A DNA stretch of 64,000 bases, taken from positions 119,779,751 to 119,843,750 of the forward strand of contig CAXKWD010000001.1 in assembly GCA_964059195.1 (NCBI GenBank). Direction: 5' to 3'. The translations under genes were made by a program, and so were the position numbers. Below, piece after piece: positions 11,672-22,669 of the stretch; position 1 is the stretch's first letter; each line of letters opens with the position of its first letter. The notes under the pieces were generated by a model, which was not told the origin of the DNA, did no database searches, and was given only the letters and a program-made list of their open reading frames with translations. This stretch comes from Ectobius pallidus. Lineage: Eukaryota > Arthropoda > Insecta > Blattodea > Ectobiidae.

Positions 11672-12568
11672 ATGGCAGGGTTATTATTACATCTGAAGCT
11701 ATTGCATTACGTTTCTGTGTGTGTTGGCCTGATAGGATTTAAAATATCTGCACCTGAAGGAAACATCCACTTCCAGATGACAACTCTTTCATTTATGAGA
11801 TTTGTTTTTATATTTTTGTTATTGTTTATTCCTAATGTTTATTATATCTTTTCTTCATCAAAAATGTTTTCAGATTTAACACCTTTAAAATTTGTTGTTG
11901 CTCTTGGAGTAAATTCTTTAAATAATATTACTTATTTATCATCAGCTGTTACTTTGTTTCTTAGAAGAAAATGCCTCTACTTTGTCATCAAAGAATTTGT
12001 CGCTTTGTCACATGAAATCGGTTCTATAAAGCTCCCTTCACCCTTATGGGTTGTCTTCCAGTTATGCCTAGGAATAGCGAGTATGGTGCTGACTGGCTTT
12101 ATTTCAATTCCACGGCCTGTAAATATGGTTAAAGTTTTCTACACATTTGCATTCATTTCCAATATGTTTGGAAATTTTGTAACATTTTTACACTTCTTTA
12201 ATTTGATAACTCTGGCAAAATGTTACTTTGCTTTTCTTAATTTGGAGCTTCAAAGCATGCAGTCATCGGTGAAACACTCTGAACAAATAGACATCGATTT
12301 ACATTTAACAAAGTTAAATTATTTGAACAAAGTTTACACGAGGTTGTGTAACATCGTCGATTCAATAATTTCAGTTTACTCTCCTTTCATTGTGCTGAAA
12401 CTTACGTTTTTAATCATTACAATACTCTATACACTTTTCTTTATTTCCGTGCAACTGATCGAACAAAAAGATTATGCTGACAATTTTTCATTTTACTTTT
12501 TTAGTTTGACTTACTGTTTTACTTTAACGATGTTTATAGCTTATGCATGTCAGCAAGCATTGACAGAG
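11672..12568 (+). CDS. GR alternative first coding exon 2
   Basis: 299 residues, the same length as exons 1 and 3, with no stop, and ending GAG and a GTACGT donor in phase 0. The helices and the LTKLNYLNKVYTRLCNIVD block are as in exon 1. The acceptor-like 'cctttacag' ends 37 nt before the ATG at 11672. In contrast to exon 1, the 36 nt between that AG and the ATG are open in frame, so a coding upstream exon cannot be excluded here. Substitutions relative to exons 1 and 3 are spread over the protein and mostly conservative; there are about 26 differences from exon 3 by eye. Without sharing the exons at 17.3-20.6 kb it would lack TM7 and the C-terminal GR signature. Confidence 0.88.
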
Positions 12569-13028
12569 GTACGTGTTATAGAAATGCAATCAATAAGTGG
12601 TTTTTTATAAATACGTTATTGTTTGTAAATTGAAGGGACATAATAAGGTATGTTTTATGCTTAGTACATAATTAAGTTCCTTGGTAGTGTATTTAGGCTT
12701 ATACTAAAATGTTTTCTATTCCATTGAAAACATAGCTTATCAATATCAATGTTCATTTATAATAGATAAAGAGTGTGATATTTTTGTTTCGAAAGAATTT
12801 TTGCTGGAATGCCGGAGCGTAAAATTACTTATTACCAGAACCATGTTCCAAAGCATCCCAGACCAATAAATACAGCACTGATTTTAAGCATACTTTAATT
12901 TTATTTAAATCTTAACTTAGCATCCATTTTGTGATGTTAATATTACCATTACTTCATCTACTTGCCTGCTCATAACATGTCTCTTTTTCTTATTACCCTC
13001 ATATAGTGTAATTATTGTAACATAATCA

Positions 13029-13072
<44 letters not shown>

Positions 13073-13424
13073 GTTATCATTATTAGTACAGCTATTATAA
13101 TCATCATGGTCATCATCACCCCCACCACCTCCACTATCCTCAACTACAATTTAAAATATGAAAGTTATTTGTAACATTTGTTAAAAATGAATTGAGTTAT
13201 GATTAATATTATAATCGTTACTACTATTTTGTTATTTTTACTTTATTGTTGTTACTTCTCTTTTCTGATTATTCTGTTTATCATGGAATTTTTATTTTTA
13301 TATTTCACATTGTATTAATTTTTAAAACCTTTTCTTTGTCATTTTACTTGTTTTAAATGTCATTCACTTAGTTTAGTAATCATGTGTAGAACCCAATGTA
13401 ATGTAGAATTCTTATTTCTAAATC

Positions 13425-13512
13425 TAGTTGAGTGGAAGAGGAGGCCTCATTTCCTTAATTCTGCTAGATGAAATAAATATTTTATTGTTGTTATTATTAT
13501 TATTGTTGTTGC

Positions 13513-13546
<34 letters not shown>

Positions 13547-13550
13547 TTTT
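13425..13550 (+). repeat. Fossil LINE tail with (ATT)n/(TTG)n, unit 3
   Basis: Same tail and position as in units 1 and 2, with a mixed TTG/ATT tract running into 'ttttttttattttt'. The leucine-rich frame here is not a gene. Confidence 0.7.
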
Positions 13551-13902
13551 TTTTATTTTTATTTTGTTTTGCTGTTTACTTACAAAGAAAAATATGTAAC
13601 TTTTTATAACTGAAATATTCTCGATCCTCTTAATTGTGGTGAAGACTTCACATCAAATTTCAGGATCGTACACAGTATTCATCTACCTATTGTACTTACG
13701 GTAAGGGTAGAGAAAGCGATCAATATCATAAATTAGATGACTCTCTTTGTTATAAAATTGATTCCTATCTTTCACTTAGCTTTACAAACATGACTGAAAG
13801 ATTGAAATGATGATAACATACTCATCCTTTTATGGCAATTGATAAAAGTTACCATTTCCTTTACAGAGAAAATACAAGCTAACTATAGTGGGATTTGTTA
13901 TA

Positions 13903-14799
13903 ATGGCAGGGTTATTATTACATCTGAAGCTATTGCATTACATTTCTGTGTGTGTTGGCCTAATAGGATTTAAAATATCTGCACTTGAAGGAAACATCCA
14001 CTTCCAGACGACAACTCTTTCATTTATGAGATTTGTTTTTATATTTTTGTTATTGTTTATTCCTAATGTTTATTATATCTTTTCTTTATCAAAAATGTTT
14101 TCATATTTAACACCTTTAAAATTTGTTGTTGCTCTTGGAGTAAATTCTTTAAATGATATTACTTATTTATCATCAGCCATTACTTTGTTTTGTAGAAGAA
14201 AAAGTACCTACTTTGTCATCAAAGAATTTGTCGCTTTGTCACATGAAATCGGTTCTTCAAAGCTCCCTTCACCCTCATGGGTTGTCTTCCAGTTATGCCT
14301 AGGAATAGCGAGTATGGTTCTGACTGGCTTTATTTCAATTCCACGGCCTGTAAATATGGTTAAAGTTTTCTACACATTTGCATTCATTTCCAATATGTTT
14401 GGAAATTTTGTAACATTTTTACACTTCTTTAATTTGATAACTCTGGCAAAATGTTACTTTGCTTTTCTTAATTTGGAGCTGCAAAGCATGCAGTCATCGG
14501 TGAAACACTCTCAACACATAAACATTAATTTTCATTTAACAAAGTTAAATTATTTGAACAACGTTTACACGAGGTTGTGTAACATCGTCGATTTAATAAT
14601 TTCAATTTATTCTCCTTTCATTGTGCTAAAACTTACGTTTTTAATCATTACAATACTCTATTCACTTTTCTTTATTTTTGTGCACCTGATCGAACAAAAA
14701 GATTATGCTGATAATTTTTTATCTTACTTTTTTAATTTGACTTACTGCTTTACTTTAACGATGTTTATAGCTTATGCATGTCAGCAAGCATTGACAGAG
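13903..14799 (+). CDS. GR alternative first coding exon 3
   Basis: 299 residues ending GAG and a GTATGT donor, phase 0. It is the exon nearest to the common 3' exons; the intron to 17305 is 2.5 kb. Notable differences from the other copies include cysteine in FCRRK near residue 98, HLIEQK in place of QLIEQK, and FLSYFFN in place of FSFYFFS near the sixth helix. The 36 nt between the acceptor-like AG (13865-13866) and the ATG are open. The frame has no stop or frameshift, so it appears functional. Past the donor the frame ends within a few codons, as expected for intron sequence. Confidence 0.88.
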
Positions 14800-14935
14800 G
14801 TATGTGTTATAGAAATGTAATCAGTAAATGTTTTTATATAAATAAGTTATTGTTTGTAAATTGAAGGGACATAATAAGGTATGTTTTACACTTTGTGCAT
14901 AATTAAGTTCCCTTGTAGTATATTTAAGCTTATAC

Positions 14936-15339
14936 CTAGGAGGCAAAATACACTTTAAATTCACGTGTCAATTATGAAATATTACTGTATTTGGCTAATA
15001 GAACATTCTATTTTCTTATTTTTGAATTTTTGATTTCACTTTTTTTTTATCCATTACAATTTACGAATAAGCAATCAATAAATATGCCGGCTCAATTAGA
15101 ATACTTGCTACTGGGGTACCATTTATTAAGTACATAATATGTGCGCTATGCGCTAGTTTCTGCATACGATAGAAATAATAATTGTGTGCTGGATATATAT
15201 ACATGTTGTATCAGAACTTTACCAACAAACTTTCACAATTTGTTCAGCGATGTTTTTTGAGTGTTTTTTTATATAAGGCACCGATCATCTCCAGTGATTC
15301 AGTACCGAGTAATTGCATTGCTATCATTTCTAACCTACC
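14936..15339. other. GR intron sequence, nothing recognised
   Basis: AT-rich intron following the point where unit 3 loses similarity to the other two. Only short chance open frames are seen. Confidence 0.4.
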
Positions 15340-15605
15340 TACCTTTGTACAACCCAAATTACATGCTGTTTAAAGTAAATGTTCGAAATGTCGATCCCCA
15401 TGATCATGACAAACTTAACAGTGATGCCTCATGGACTGTCGCGCACATGCTCTAGCATCCCAGGAGATTGGCACACATCGTCAGTGGCTATTACAATCCT
15501 AGCAACCAGGTCTATATTAGTTTCGATAGGAGTCACGTACACTAGGCTCCGAATTTCTTCGGGAGTCACATAGAACGTTACAGTTATTTGACTTCAGTTT
15601 TGGTT
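15340..15605 (-). pseudogene. Transposase C-terminal fragment (IS630/Tc1-mariner type)
   Basis: On the minus strand from about 15600 the frame reads FYVTPEEIRSLVYVTPIETN, then IDLVARIVIATDDV and GMLEHVRDSP, before a stop. The order 'VTPIETN.DLVARIV...PGMLE.VR' resembles the C-terminal part of insect IS630-like transposases. It is a short, isolated remnant in the GR intron. 15606-16162 shows nothing else. Confidence 0.55.
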
Positions 15606-16170
15606 AATTTCGAGGTTTGTTGTTCAGTTCCAATTCACTATTGCATACCTATACCAAGGCTAGTATATGTACTGGTACATCTTATTTTCTTAATTGATTA
15701 TTTTTTTGACTAGAGGTTCATTAGTGGTAAGGTTTTGCTTAAAGTTTAACCTTAAAGGGCTCACGTAGAGTGGTCAAGACACCCATCTGTATTTGTTAAG
15801 ATATAGATTAGATTTTGTAAAATGTTATTAATTAGGCTGTTCGCTCTTTTTAGGTTCCCTTGGTTTGTCGCTAACTGTTCCTACTGTACGCCTTTTTTCA
15901 TAAATATTGATTCACAAGATCTTGAAGGAAGTGCCCACAAATCTTCGAATGTACTTCCTGTAATTGTAGCCTATTTGTTTAGCTAACATTCCACCAAGTT
16001 ATCGCTTTATAACTGTGCAAGTACCTTCATTGAACACGTAGCCTATCAGTGCACAGTATGCTATTTCTGAAACACTCCGATATTAAAAAAAAAATGTCTT
16101 TGTAGAGTAGTTAAACGCTATCAAAAGCAATAAATGCAACACTACGAAATGTGACACAATGGACCCCAGG

Positions 16171-17181
16171 CAGTGGTGATATTCAGACGGTTCGCACCGG
16201 TTCGCGAGAACTGGTTGTTAAATATCTTGTAGGTTCTCCGAACCGGTAGTTTCACAATGAGTGATTGCCTTTTACCAAGATCAGATTAACGCCAATCCAC
16301 AACAGTGATAATACATATATGAATTTGCTAGAACCAAAACACGCCATTTATGTTCGCTAGCGGTGGATTACCACCATAGGTAGCGGGCGTGCGGTTAAGT
16401 TGGAAATTTTTAACCACTGGCCGACAAGGTGGAAGGCAACCGTGCTACCAACACCTCCCGGGTGGGAGGTGTTAATTCTTCAAAGTTTATTATTATGGGG
16501 ACTTTGGAGGAAAGATATTAGGTAACAACTAAAATAAAATAAAATAAAATAAACTAAAGTAAAACAAGCAATAACTATTGAGTAGCACTGCATTTTGTAG
16601 GCCTACGTATACAGTACTTCTCCCTATAAATTCTTCAACAAGCAAAATCGAAAACCAACTTTTCCCCGTTATCCGTATGTAGGGTTACACTTAGAAGAGC
16701 AATGTGTGAAATTAACTCTTCTCTATAATATTGTCGAACGTAATAATGTCTTCAGTCTTTTCAAAGCGGAAAAAAAGTATTTCGGAAAATGCTGGGAAAA
16801 CTGGCATTAACAGAGTAAATTTGTCGTAGGCTATAAATTTGAAGGATTCAGAAACAATTGCAAACGATCGCGATCGTACCGTAGGCTAAGTTAATTGAAA
16901 CAAGGGAGATCATGTTACTTGTGTCAACGCTTGTATAAACCTATAGGCTAGCCTGATTTTGTTTTTGCACCGACTAAACGTGATTTTTTTCATAATAATA
17001 GGCCTAATAATTATTATAATAAATATTTAAGATAATTCACAGCAAATTATTGGGTGCGCTTGAGCCCCACGGGCCCATATAAGTTGGCGCCACTGGACAA
17101 AATAGCACATTGGGCTATTTTGAATCAACATCAAATACCCTGATGAGAACCGGTTGTTAAACTGTTTGAATATCACCACTG
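16171..17181. mobile_element. 1.0-kb hAT-type non-autonomous element
   Basis: Ends are CAGTGGTGATATTCA and TGAATATCACCACTG, a perfect inverted repeat. They are flanked by ACCCCAGG at 16163-16170 and 17182-17189. 'accggttcgcgagaactggt' near the left end and 'gagaaccggttgtt' near the right show that the similarity continues inward. There is no transposase. The element lies in the GR intron, 123 bp before exon 17305. Confidence 0.92.
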
Positions 17182-17304
17182 ACCCCAGGTACATGCGGAA
17201 CAATAGTTCTATAAATCCTCTACCGACTTGCACTGTTATTCAGTTTCCTCGTAAATGGATGACACCGTGTTTAGTATTCTAAAGTTACCTTAAAATAATT
17301 TCAG

Positions 17305-17373
17305 GTCAAGAGGACAGGTACAGCTGTTCATAAACTGATTAACCAAACAACTTGTGAAGTTCTAAGAGAAGAG
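17305..17373 (+). CDS. GR common exon 2 (23 codons)
   Basis: The acceptor 'aataatttcag' precedes GTC and the exon ends GAAGAG followed by the donor GTAAGA; both junctions are phase 0. The peptide contains TGTAVHKLINQTTCEVLREE. Short exons of this kind in insect GRs encode the stretch between TM6 and TM7, with a pattern of T...L.L...... It is 69 nt, with no stop in frame. Confidence 0.82.
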
Positions 17374-17767
17374 GTAAGAATTAAATGAAACTAAAGTCCT
17401 ATAAAACTTCATTAATATGAAATGTAAATATTTGAGCTTGAGAACCAATCAGTAATAAGATGGGACGGGGCAAGACTGCTGTGGGGACTTCTAGATGCGA
17501 TGACTGCTTACATATTACCAGAAAACGAGACAAGAATCATGGCTTGAAGATGTGCGGTAGCAATATGAGTTTGAGGAGTCGCTTCGAAGTCTCATGCAAG
17601 TCATGATTTATGTCTTGTCAGTTATACTAAATAGTCTTAATAAGCTTAAGAAGCCCATTATGGCTGAGAAACTGGTGATAATATTTTATGATTTCTGGCT
17701 GTAAAGTAAATACTTCACTAAGTAAGTATTAGAGGTATTACAACGAAATGCGTTCTGCACTTTACAG

Positions 17768-17857
17768 ATGGAGTTATTTTCTCTAAAACTCTTGCACCAC
17801 AAGATCCACTTATATCCATGTGGATTATTTCCGCTACATTGTCAACTTCTTTATCTG
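17768..17857 (+). CDS. GR common exon 3 (30 codons)
   Basis: The acceptor 'actttacag' is followed by 30 codons in phase 0 and the donor GTGAGT at 17858. The peptide contains MELFSLKLLHHKI and YPCGLFPLHCQLLYL, matching the well-known GR stretch 'FSLQLLH.K....ACGLF.LD..LL' just before TM7. An ATG at its first position is fortuitous. Repeat family A copy 2 begins only 38 bp past the donor. Confidence 0.87.
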
Positions 17858-17895
17858 GTGAGTATATGACATACTGCTTATACATCGTCATTATT

Positions 17896-18770
17896 AAGTG
17901 CCAGTATGGTACTTTATGAGATTGTGTGGGGGACGAAAAAATGTCTGTCCGTCTGTCTCTCTGTCTGTGTGTCCGTGCGTCTGTACGCACCATAACTCAA
18001 GTACGCTTTTTCGGATTTTCATGAAACTTGGTATAAACATTCATAATGTCGATGGGAAGAACCCTATTGATATTGAACCAAATCGGTTCACCGGTACCGG
18101 AGTAATGCCCAATTTAGTGCCTATTTTAATAGATTATGGTGCCTTTCTCATAGAAAGGCGCCATCACTCAAATACGCTGTAACGGATTTCCATGAAACTA
18201 GGTATACCCATTTATGACGTCCATGAGAAGTGCCCTATTGAATTTGAACCTAATCTGTTGACCGGTACCGGAGTAAACCCCAATTTAGTGTATATTTTAA
18301 AGACGCGGTAACTCAAATACTCTTTACCGGATTTTTATGAAACTTGGTATACACATTTACAATGTCCGTGGGAAGACGTCTATTCATAATGGATAAAATC
18401 GGTTGATCTGTTTCGGAGTAATGCTCAATTTAGTGCCTATTTTATGGCAATATACGTATTCGAAAGAATTTATAAAAAAAATGAAAATCAGTTATCTTGA
18501 CAACATAGCCTATTGTTTTACTGTGATCTTATAAGGCCTTGGAAATTAAAATACAGGTAGCTATGACAAAAACACGATTGTTTTACATGCGCTTATCCAA
18601 CTAGACCGTTAAAATGACCCAGGTGGCCAAGATGGTAGACCTTTCTTCTTCCGTAAGCCCTGCTTAATGAATAAATCTGGAGCTTAACTTGGAAATCAAT
18701 TAAAAAAAAACCATATTCTTCATATCATAATTGCAGTCATAACTGATTAAACAAAAACATACTGGCACTT
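17896..18770 (+). repeat. Repeat family A, copy 2 (most complete)
   Basis: It starts AAGTGCCAGTATG and ends CATACTGGCACTT, inverted ends of 13 bp. Inside are three ~150-bp units with 'ccaatttagtg' blocks and a TCTG/TCCG microsatellite near 17942-17985. The sequence past 18440 matches 1-180 in inverse. No transposase is seen. It lies in the last GR intron. Confidence 0.75.
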
Positions 18771-18929
18771 TTTTACATCAGTTTACCTGATTTTTATTAT
18801 TATATAATATCATCATCATAACTACTATTATTATAAATTATTTAATATATTAATATTGATACAATGTTCTTTTGTGTTTGGCAATTTCTGTATGTAGAGG
18901 ACATATTAATATGAACAAATTATTATTAT

Positions 18930-19540
18930 TATTCTTCTTCATTTCACCCAACTTTGGGGTACGTTGAATCAATCACTTCTTAGCCTAATGTTTTGTGTTT
19001 TAATTTTAGCCCAGTATTGCTTCATTCTTTCTGATCTTGCTTTTCTCTCGTCTTCAATGATCTGAATCATTCGTTTGGTTTTGATTTTGACTTGGAACCT
19101 CTCTTTCTTGACTTTGGTTATTTTTTCTGCAGTTTTATCTATGAGCATTTTTTCTGTGATTTTGAGTTCTTTTAAGTCCTTCTCCTTAAACCAATTTGGT
19201 TTGGTCTTATTTGTTGCGAAAATATTCAAAGATTTTTTTGGTCAGTCTATTTGGGTCCATTCTGAGGATGTGTCCATAAAAATCAATTCTTCTTTTCCTC
19301 ATTGAGTTCGAGAGTTTTTCAGTCTTTTGGTAGAGTGTTTCGTTTCTGATATGGATTAGTTTGTTGTTATGGAACTTAGGGCCTAGGATTTTCCTTAAGA
19401 TCTTTCTTTCTATGATCTCAAGTCTTTCAATTGGACCATGATTAGTGATGGACAGTGTTTCGGCTGCGTATATGCGTTTGATTACCGTGTTATAGTGTCT
19501 TATTTTTGCATTCCATGAGAGGGACTTTTTGTTATATTAT
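18930..19540 (-). pseudogene. LINE 3' fragment, same family as 36.4-37.8 kb
   Basis: The minus strand encodes a lysine-rich C-terminal region with KTKPNWFKEKDL and ERMKQYWAKIKTQNI, matching + strand sequence at 37180-37790 almost base for base. It breaks off at 19540 within a reverse-transcriptase C-terminal region ('cctctcatggaatgcaaaaa'). 5' truncated, non-coding. Confidence 0.75.
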
Positions 19541-19604
19541 TATTATTATTATTTCTATTGTATCTATTACTACTGTTACTACTACTGATGCTACAATGCT
19601 ACTA

Positions 19605-19765
19605 AAAAAAACTAAGCTCCGTGGCGGTACATCCCTGAAGGGACTAGGCCTACCACCCTACTGCTGTGGTCAGCAGGAGTTTGAGGCTCCCAGATTTTAG
19701 ACATTCAGTCATGAAGGTGGTAAGCCTTACGCACTGGCCGCCTTCACCCTATGATTTCTCCTGGT
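19605..19765 (-). repeat. SINE family B fragment
   Basis: Matches the body of 19899-20188 ('gtttgaggctcccag', 'ggtaagccttacgca', 'ccgccttcaccc'). TAC/TACT-rich simple sequence follows to 19898. Confidence 0.6.
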
Positions 19766-19898
19766 TCTGCTACTACTGCTAATACTTCTACAACTAATAC
19801 TACTATTGTTACTATTACTGCTAGGTTACTACTAATACTTGTACAACTAATACTACTGTTGTTACTACTACTGCTAGGTTACTACTGCTACTAGTGTT

Positions 19899-20188
19899 CC
19901 CTATTACAGACCATGGAGGCCCAGAAGGTTCCAGGAGGTTGAGGCTCCCAGAGTTTTAGACATCGGCACATGAAGATGGTAAGGTTGTCAGCCTTACGCA
20001 CCAGCCGCCTTTACCCCAGGATTGCTCCTGGTACTCATTTCTGTTAGAGGCTGAGTCGACCCCAGGGCCATAGTGCCACCAGAAGGATCAGGCCAATTGA
20101 AAAACTCCAATGACCTCTTCGGGGATCGAACCCGCGACCTTCCGGTTTGTTGCGCAGCGCCTCAACCACTACGCTACGGCGTACCCCT
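19899..20188 (-). repeat. tRNA-derived SINE family B
   Basis: The minus strand starts at 20188 with a tRNA-like head (A-box 'tagcgtagtggttgaggcgc', B-box 'gggttcgatccc' near 20125). The body carries 'cctggggtcgactcagcc' and ends 'ctgtaatagggaacac'. Other copies lie at 19605-19765 and, on the + strand, 60905-61105. It sits in the last GR intron. Confidence 0.75.
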
Positions 20189-20418
20189 ACTACTGCTACT
20201 ACTACTAATAAAAATAATACAACTATCGTTATTTTATCATAACCTCCACAACCACCATCATATTACTATTTAGCACTCTTATTACTACTGACTACTACTG
20301 TTACTTTTATTATTTTACAAGTAACGTGAGAATCTCTTCTCAACCTTTCCCTCTTAAGGGAATAGAAGACTTGGTAGTTAATGCGATAGAAGTAGGCCGT
20401 ATAGGTATAGTCTATAAA

Positions 20419-20419
20419 C

Positions 20420-20466
<47 letters not shown>

Positions 20467-20525
20467 TATAATTATAATTATATAATAATAATAATAATAA
20501 TAATAATTATTATTATTATTATTAC
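20419..20525. repeat. (ATT)n/(AAT)n palindromic microsatellite
   Basis: An ATT tract is followed by 'tatattataattataattat' and AAT then ATT tracts. It lies 62 bp before the last GR exon and can form hairpins. The open frame across it is an artefact, except that it runs into the real exon at 20587. Confidence 0.85.
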
Positions 20526-20586
20526 ACAGGACATTATGGTTCTACCATGTATGAATATTTCTGATGTTAGTTTTTTTTTTCCCCAG

Positions 20587-20646
20587 ATTATTGGAGCCAT
20601 CGCTACATATCTCATTATTCTCATCCAATTTCAACTGGCATTCTAA
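20587..20646 (+). CDS. GR common last exon (TM7, C-terminus)
   Basis: The acceptor 'tttttttttttccccag' has a strong pyrimidine tract and is followed by 19 codons and TAA. The peptide is IIGAIATYLIILIQFQLAF. TYL.ILIQFQ is the hallmark at the end of insect GRs, in TM7. Phase 0 matches the three upstream exons. Only one copy of this exon is present in the window, which supports its sharing by all three first exons. Confidence 0.92.
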   Translation: MIGAIATYLIILIQFQLAF

Positions 20647-20849
20647 AAGTGAAAGTAACTTAACTAGAAGACGCTGTTTCCACCGAGTGCCTCTTAGTAA
20701 GATAAACAAATCAATATTGCGTTCTTGTAATGTGACACGGCATAACGAAACAATATCTTCTTTATGTATGGGGAAATTCGGAAGAAGAATGACTATACCA
20801 CGGGGCTAATTAATTTACTGGACTTATATGTATTTTTTTTTTTCGCAGC

Positions 20850-21090
20850 ACGTTATCAGATTGGATTGTTGATTGGTTTGTTTTATGGTTATTTAAGGAC
20901 GGAGATGTACTGCAACTTAGGCATGTGACCGACACCAGTGTACTGGAATTTTGTCCCGTGGGAGTTCTTTCTACAGATATGGGTTTGCCACATTTATGCA
21001 CCACAAATACCATCTACCTGGGCTGGGATCGAACCGGCAACCTTGAACACCGAAAGCCAGCAAAATGCTGTTTGCGCCCACCTAGGCTGA
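20850..21090 (-). repeat. tRNA-derived SINE family C
   Basis: The minus strand has a tRNA-like head near 21090 (B-box-like 'ggttcgatccc' near 21030). The body includes 'gaactcccacgggacaaaat' and 'ggtgtcggtcacatg'. A second copy lies at 40605-40800. The gap 20647-20849 is the putative GR 3' UTR and shows no clear AATAAA. Confidence 0.6.
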
Positions 21091-21321
21091 CACTTTGGAT
21101 TGTAAATCGAACTTTTTCAAAGAATAAAGCTTGTTGAAAATATTTTTATACAAGTCAATATTAAACGAGATATTTAAATTTTTTACTGTTTGTCGATTAT
21201 AAATCCCTTTGAAGTCTATTAAAATAAAAAATAAATATACTAGAATAAAACGATTAAAAACATTAAAAGGGAATTGATGTAAGATTCCCGGTTCAAGAAC
21301 AAGCAATTAGTGATGAGCAAA

Positions 21322-21502
21322 TGCAAGACCAAGACCAAGACCAGGGCGGTCTTGGTCTTGGTCTTGGTATTGCACTCTCAGTCTTGGTCTTGGTCTTGCA
21401 TAGTTAACCCTGGTCTTGGTCTTGGTCTCGGTCTTGCAACAGTGGTCTTGGTCTTGGTCTCGGTCTTGCATACTCGGTCTTGGTCTTGTTGCAAGAGTCT
21501 TG
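21322..21502. repeat. GTCTTG array, left end of the hAT element
   Basis: Starts with a few CAAGAC units, then switches to GTCTTG/GTCTCG with 'gcaa' spacers. It forms a subterminal inverted array with 24366-24572. Frames rich in V-L-G or S-W are repeat artefacts. Confidence 0.9.
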
Positions 21503-22669
21503 CAGTCTTCTTTTACGCATCTTACATGATTTAAAGTTACACCGATTACATGTGTGTTATTGCTTGCGAAAGTAACGAAAGCTAATTGCTTTTAGTTGCA
21601 GTAAACAGTAATGTGATGTCACGCTGTTTTCCGAAACATCCATGGTGATATAAGCTAGAACAGTAAACTTTGAGTGTAAATTTAAATATTCTCTGTTATC
21701 CTATTGCAGAACTTTAAACCCAAAATCCACGAGATGCTATACACTATTTGAGAGTGTAAAATTATGAATATTATATTGTAAAAGTTTCAAATTGAACGGC
21801 TGTGGAGACAAGAAGTAATATTAACAGGATGTGTATGAAATGTTTAAAAGACTTCCGCATAGGAGAGAGGTTCTATCTGACCTGTTTAAAACAGTATAAT
21901 ATGGTAAGAAACATAACGGCATTGAAGCAGATGCTTTAGAAATAATATTTCTCTTTTCGTATACCCTAGTTCTAATTTATAACACATTGTGTGAAAAGAT
22001 CATTTCTGCACTTTAAAGATTTCCGCTACTTCCCATAAATTACTTTCTACTTACTTTCAAGTTTCGGTCCTTCAATTAATTGGGTCATAAATAATTATAA
22101 TTATTCTTCATGCAAGCAAATATTTCTAGACCAGGCATTTTCTACTTTTAGTATCTTTTCCCATTCGATATGCATCCTTAATATGAATCAGCAGCAAGAA
22201 CTTAAACACCGCCACCGTCATGTGTCAATAACAAAATTGTAGTAGTAAAAAAAGGTTTTCAGTGGATCTCCTATCTATCATCAGCAAAATGTAGGCCTGT
22301 ATAGCTACAGTACAATCAGATACGTAACTCTAATATAATAACTAGCAAATACCCGTCAAATAAGTTCCTGTTTTAATTAATCTACGGTTTAATTGTGTTT
22401 TTTGAATAATTATGAAGAATACCTGGCGTATTACCTGATTTTTTTCTGACTTCATTTTATTTTGAAATTTTCTGCAAAGAGAATGGAATGAGCTGAATAG
22501 CTATGTTATATTTTGTTCAAGTAGACAGGAAAGACTCTATGTGAGAGTAGGCTATGAATATTAATGATAGGTGTAAAAAAGGATACCATCGTTAATGAAT
22601 AGGATACTGAGCATGTTAATAGGCGTTTTAAGTTACGGGGGCTACTGTTTAAAGTTTCAATTCCTCAGT

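Larger units (their letters stand above)
8676..14935 (+). repeat. Tandem array of three GR first-exon units
   Basis: Units start near 8676, 11212 and 13397 with the same 'gtagaattcttatttctaaa' segment. Each carries a (TTA)n tract, a ~280-bp conserved upstream region, one 897-nt exon and a conserved downstream region. ATG-to-ATG spacing is 2495 and 2231 bp; most of the difference is a 300-bp MITE in unit 1. Unit 3 loses similarity to the others near 14935. Confidence 0.9.
9177..20646 (+). other. Gustatory receptor gene with three alternative first exons
   Basis: This is the full span of the inferred gene. Three interchangeable first coding exons (299 codons each) all end in GAG followed by a phase-0 donor. 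One common set of exons follows: 23 codons at 17305, 30 codons at 17768, and 19 codons plus stop at 20587. All junctions are phase 0 with GT/AG ends. Each combination gives 371 residues, a usual length for insect GRs. Drosophila GR loci such as Gr39a and Gr23a use this layout of several large first exons spliced to shared short 3' exons. No extra copies of the 3' exons were seen after first exons 1 and 2, so exons 1 and 2 can only encode complete receptors by sharing the single downstream set. The expected site of action is the dendritic membrane of taste neurons. The ligand cannot be told from sequence. Splicing is inferred, not observed. Confidence 0.85.

Noticed and set aside
11242..13613. 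Isoleucine- and leucine-rich frames in the GR array
   Set aside because: They are translations of (ATT)n tracts after a LINE tail, repeated in each unit.
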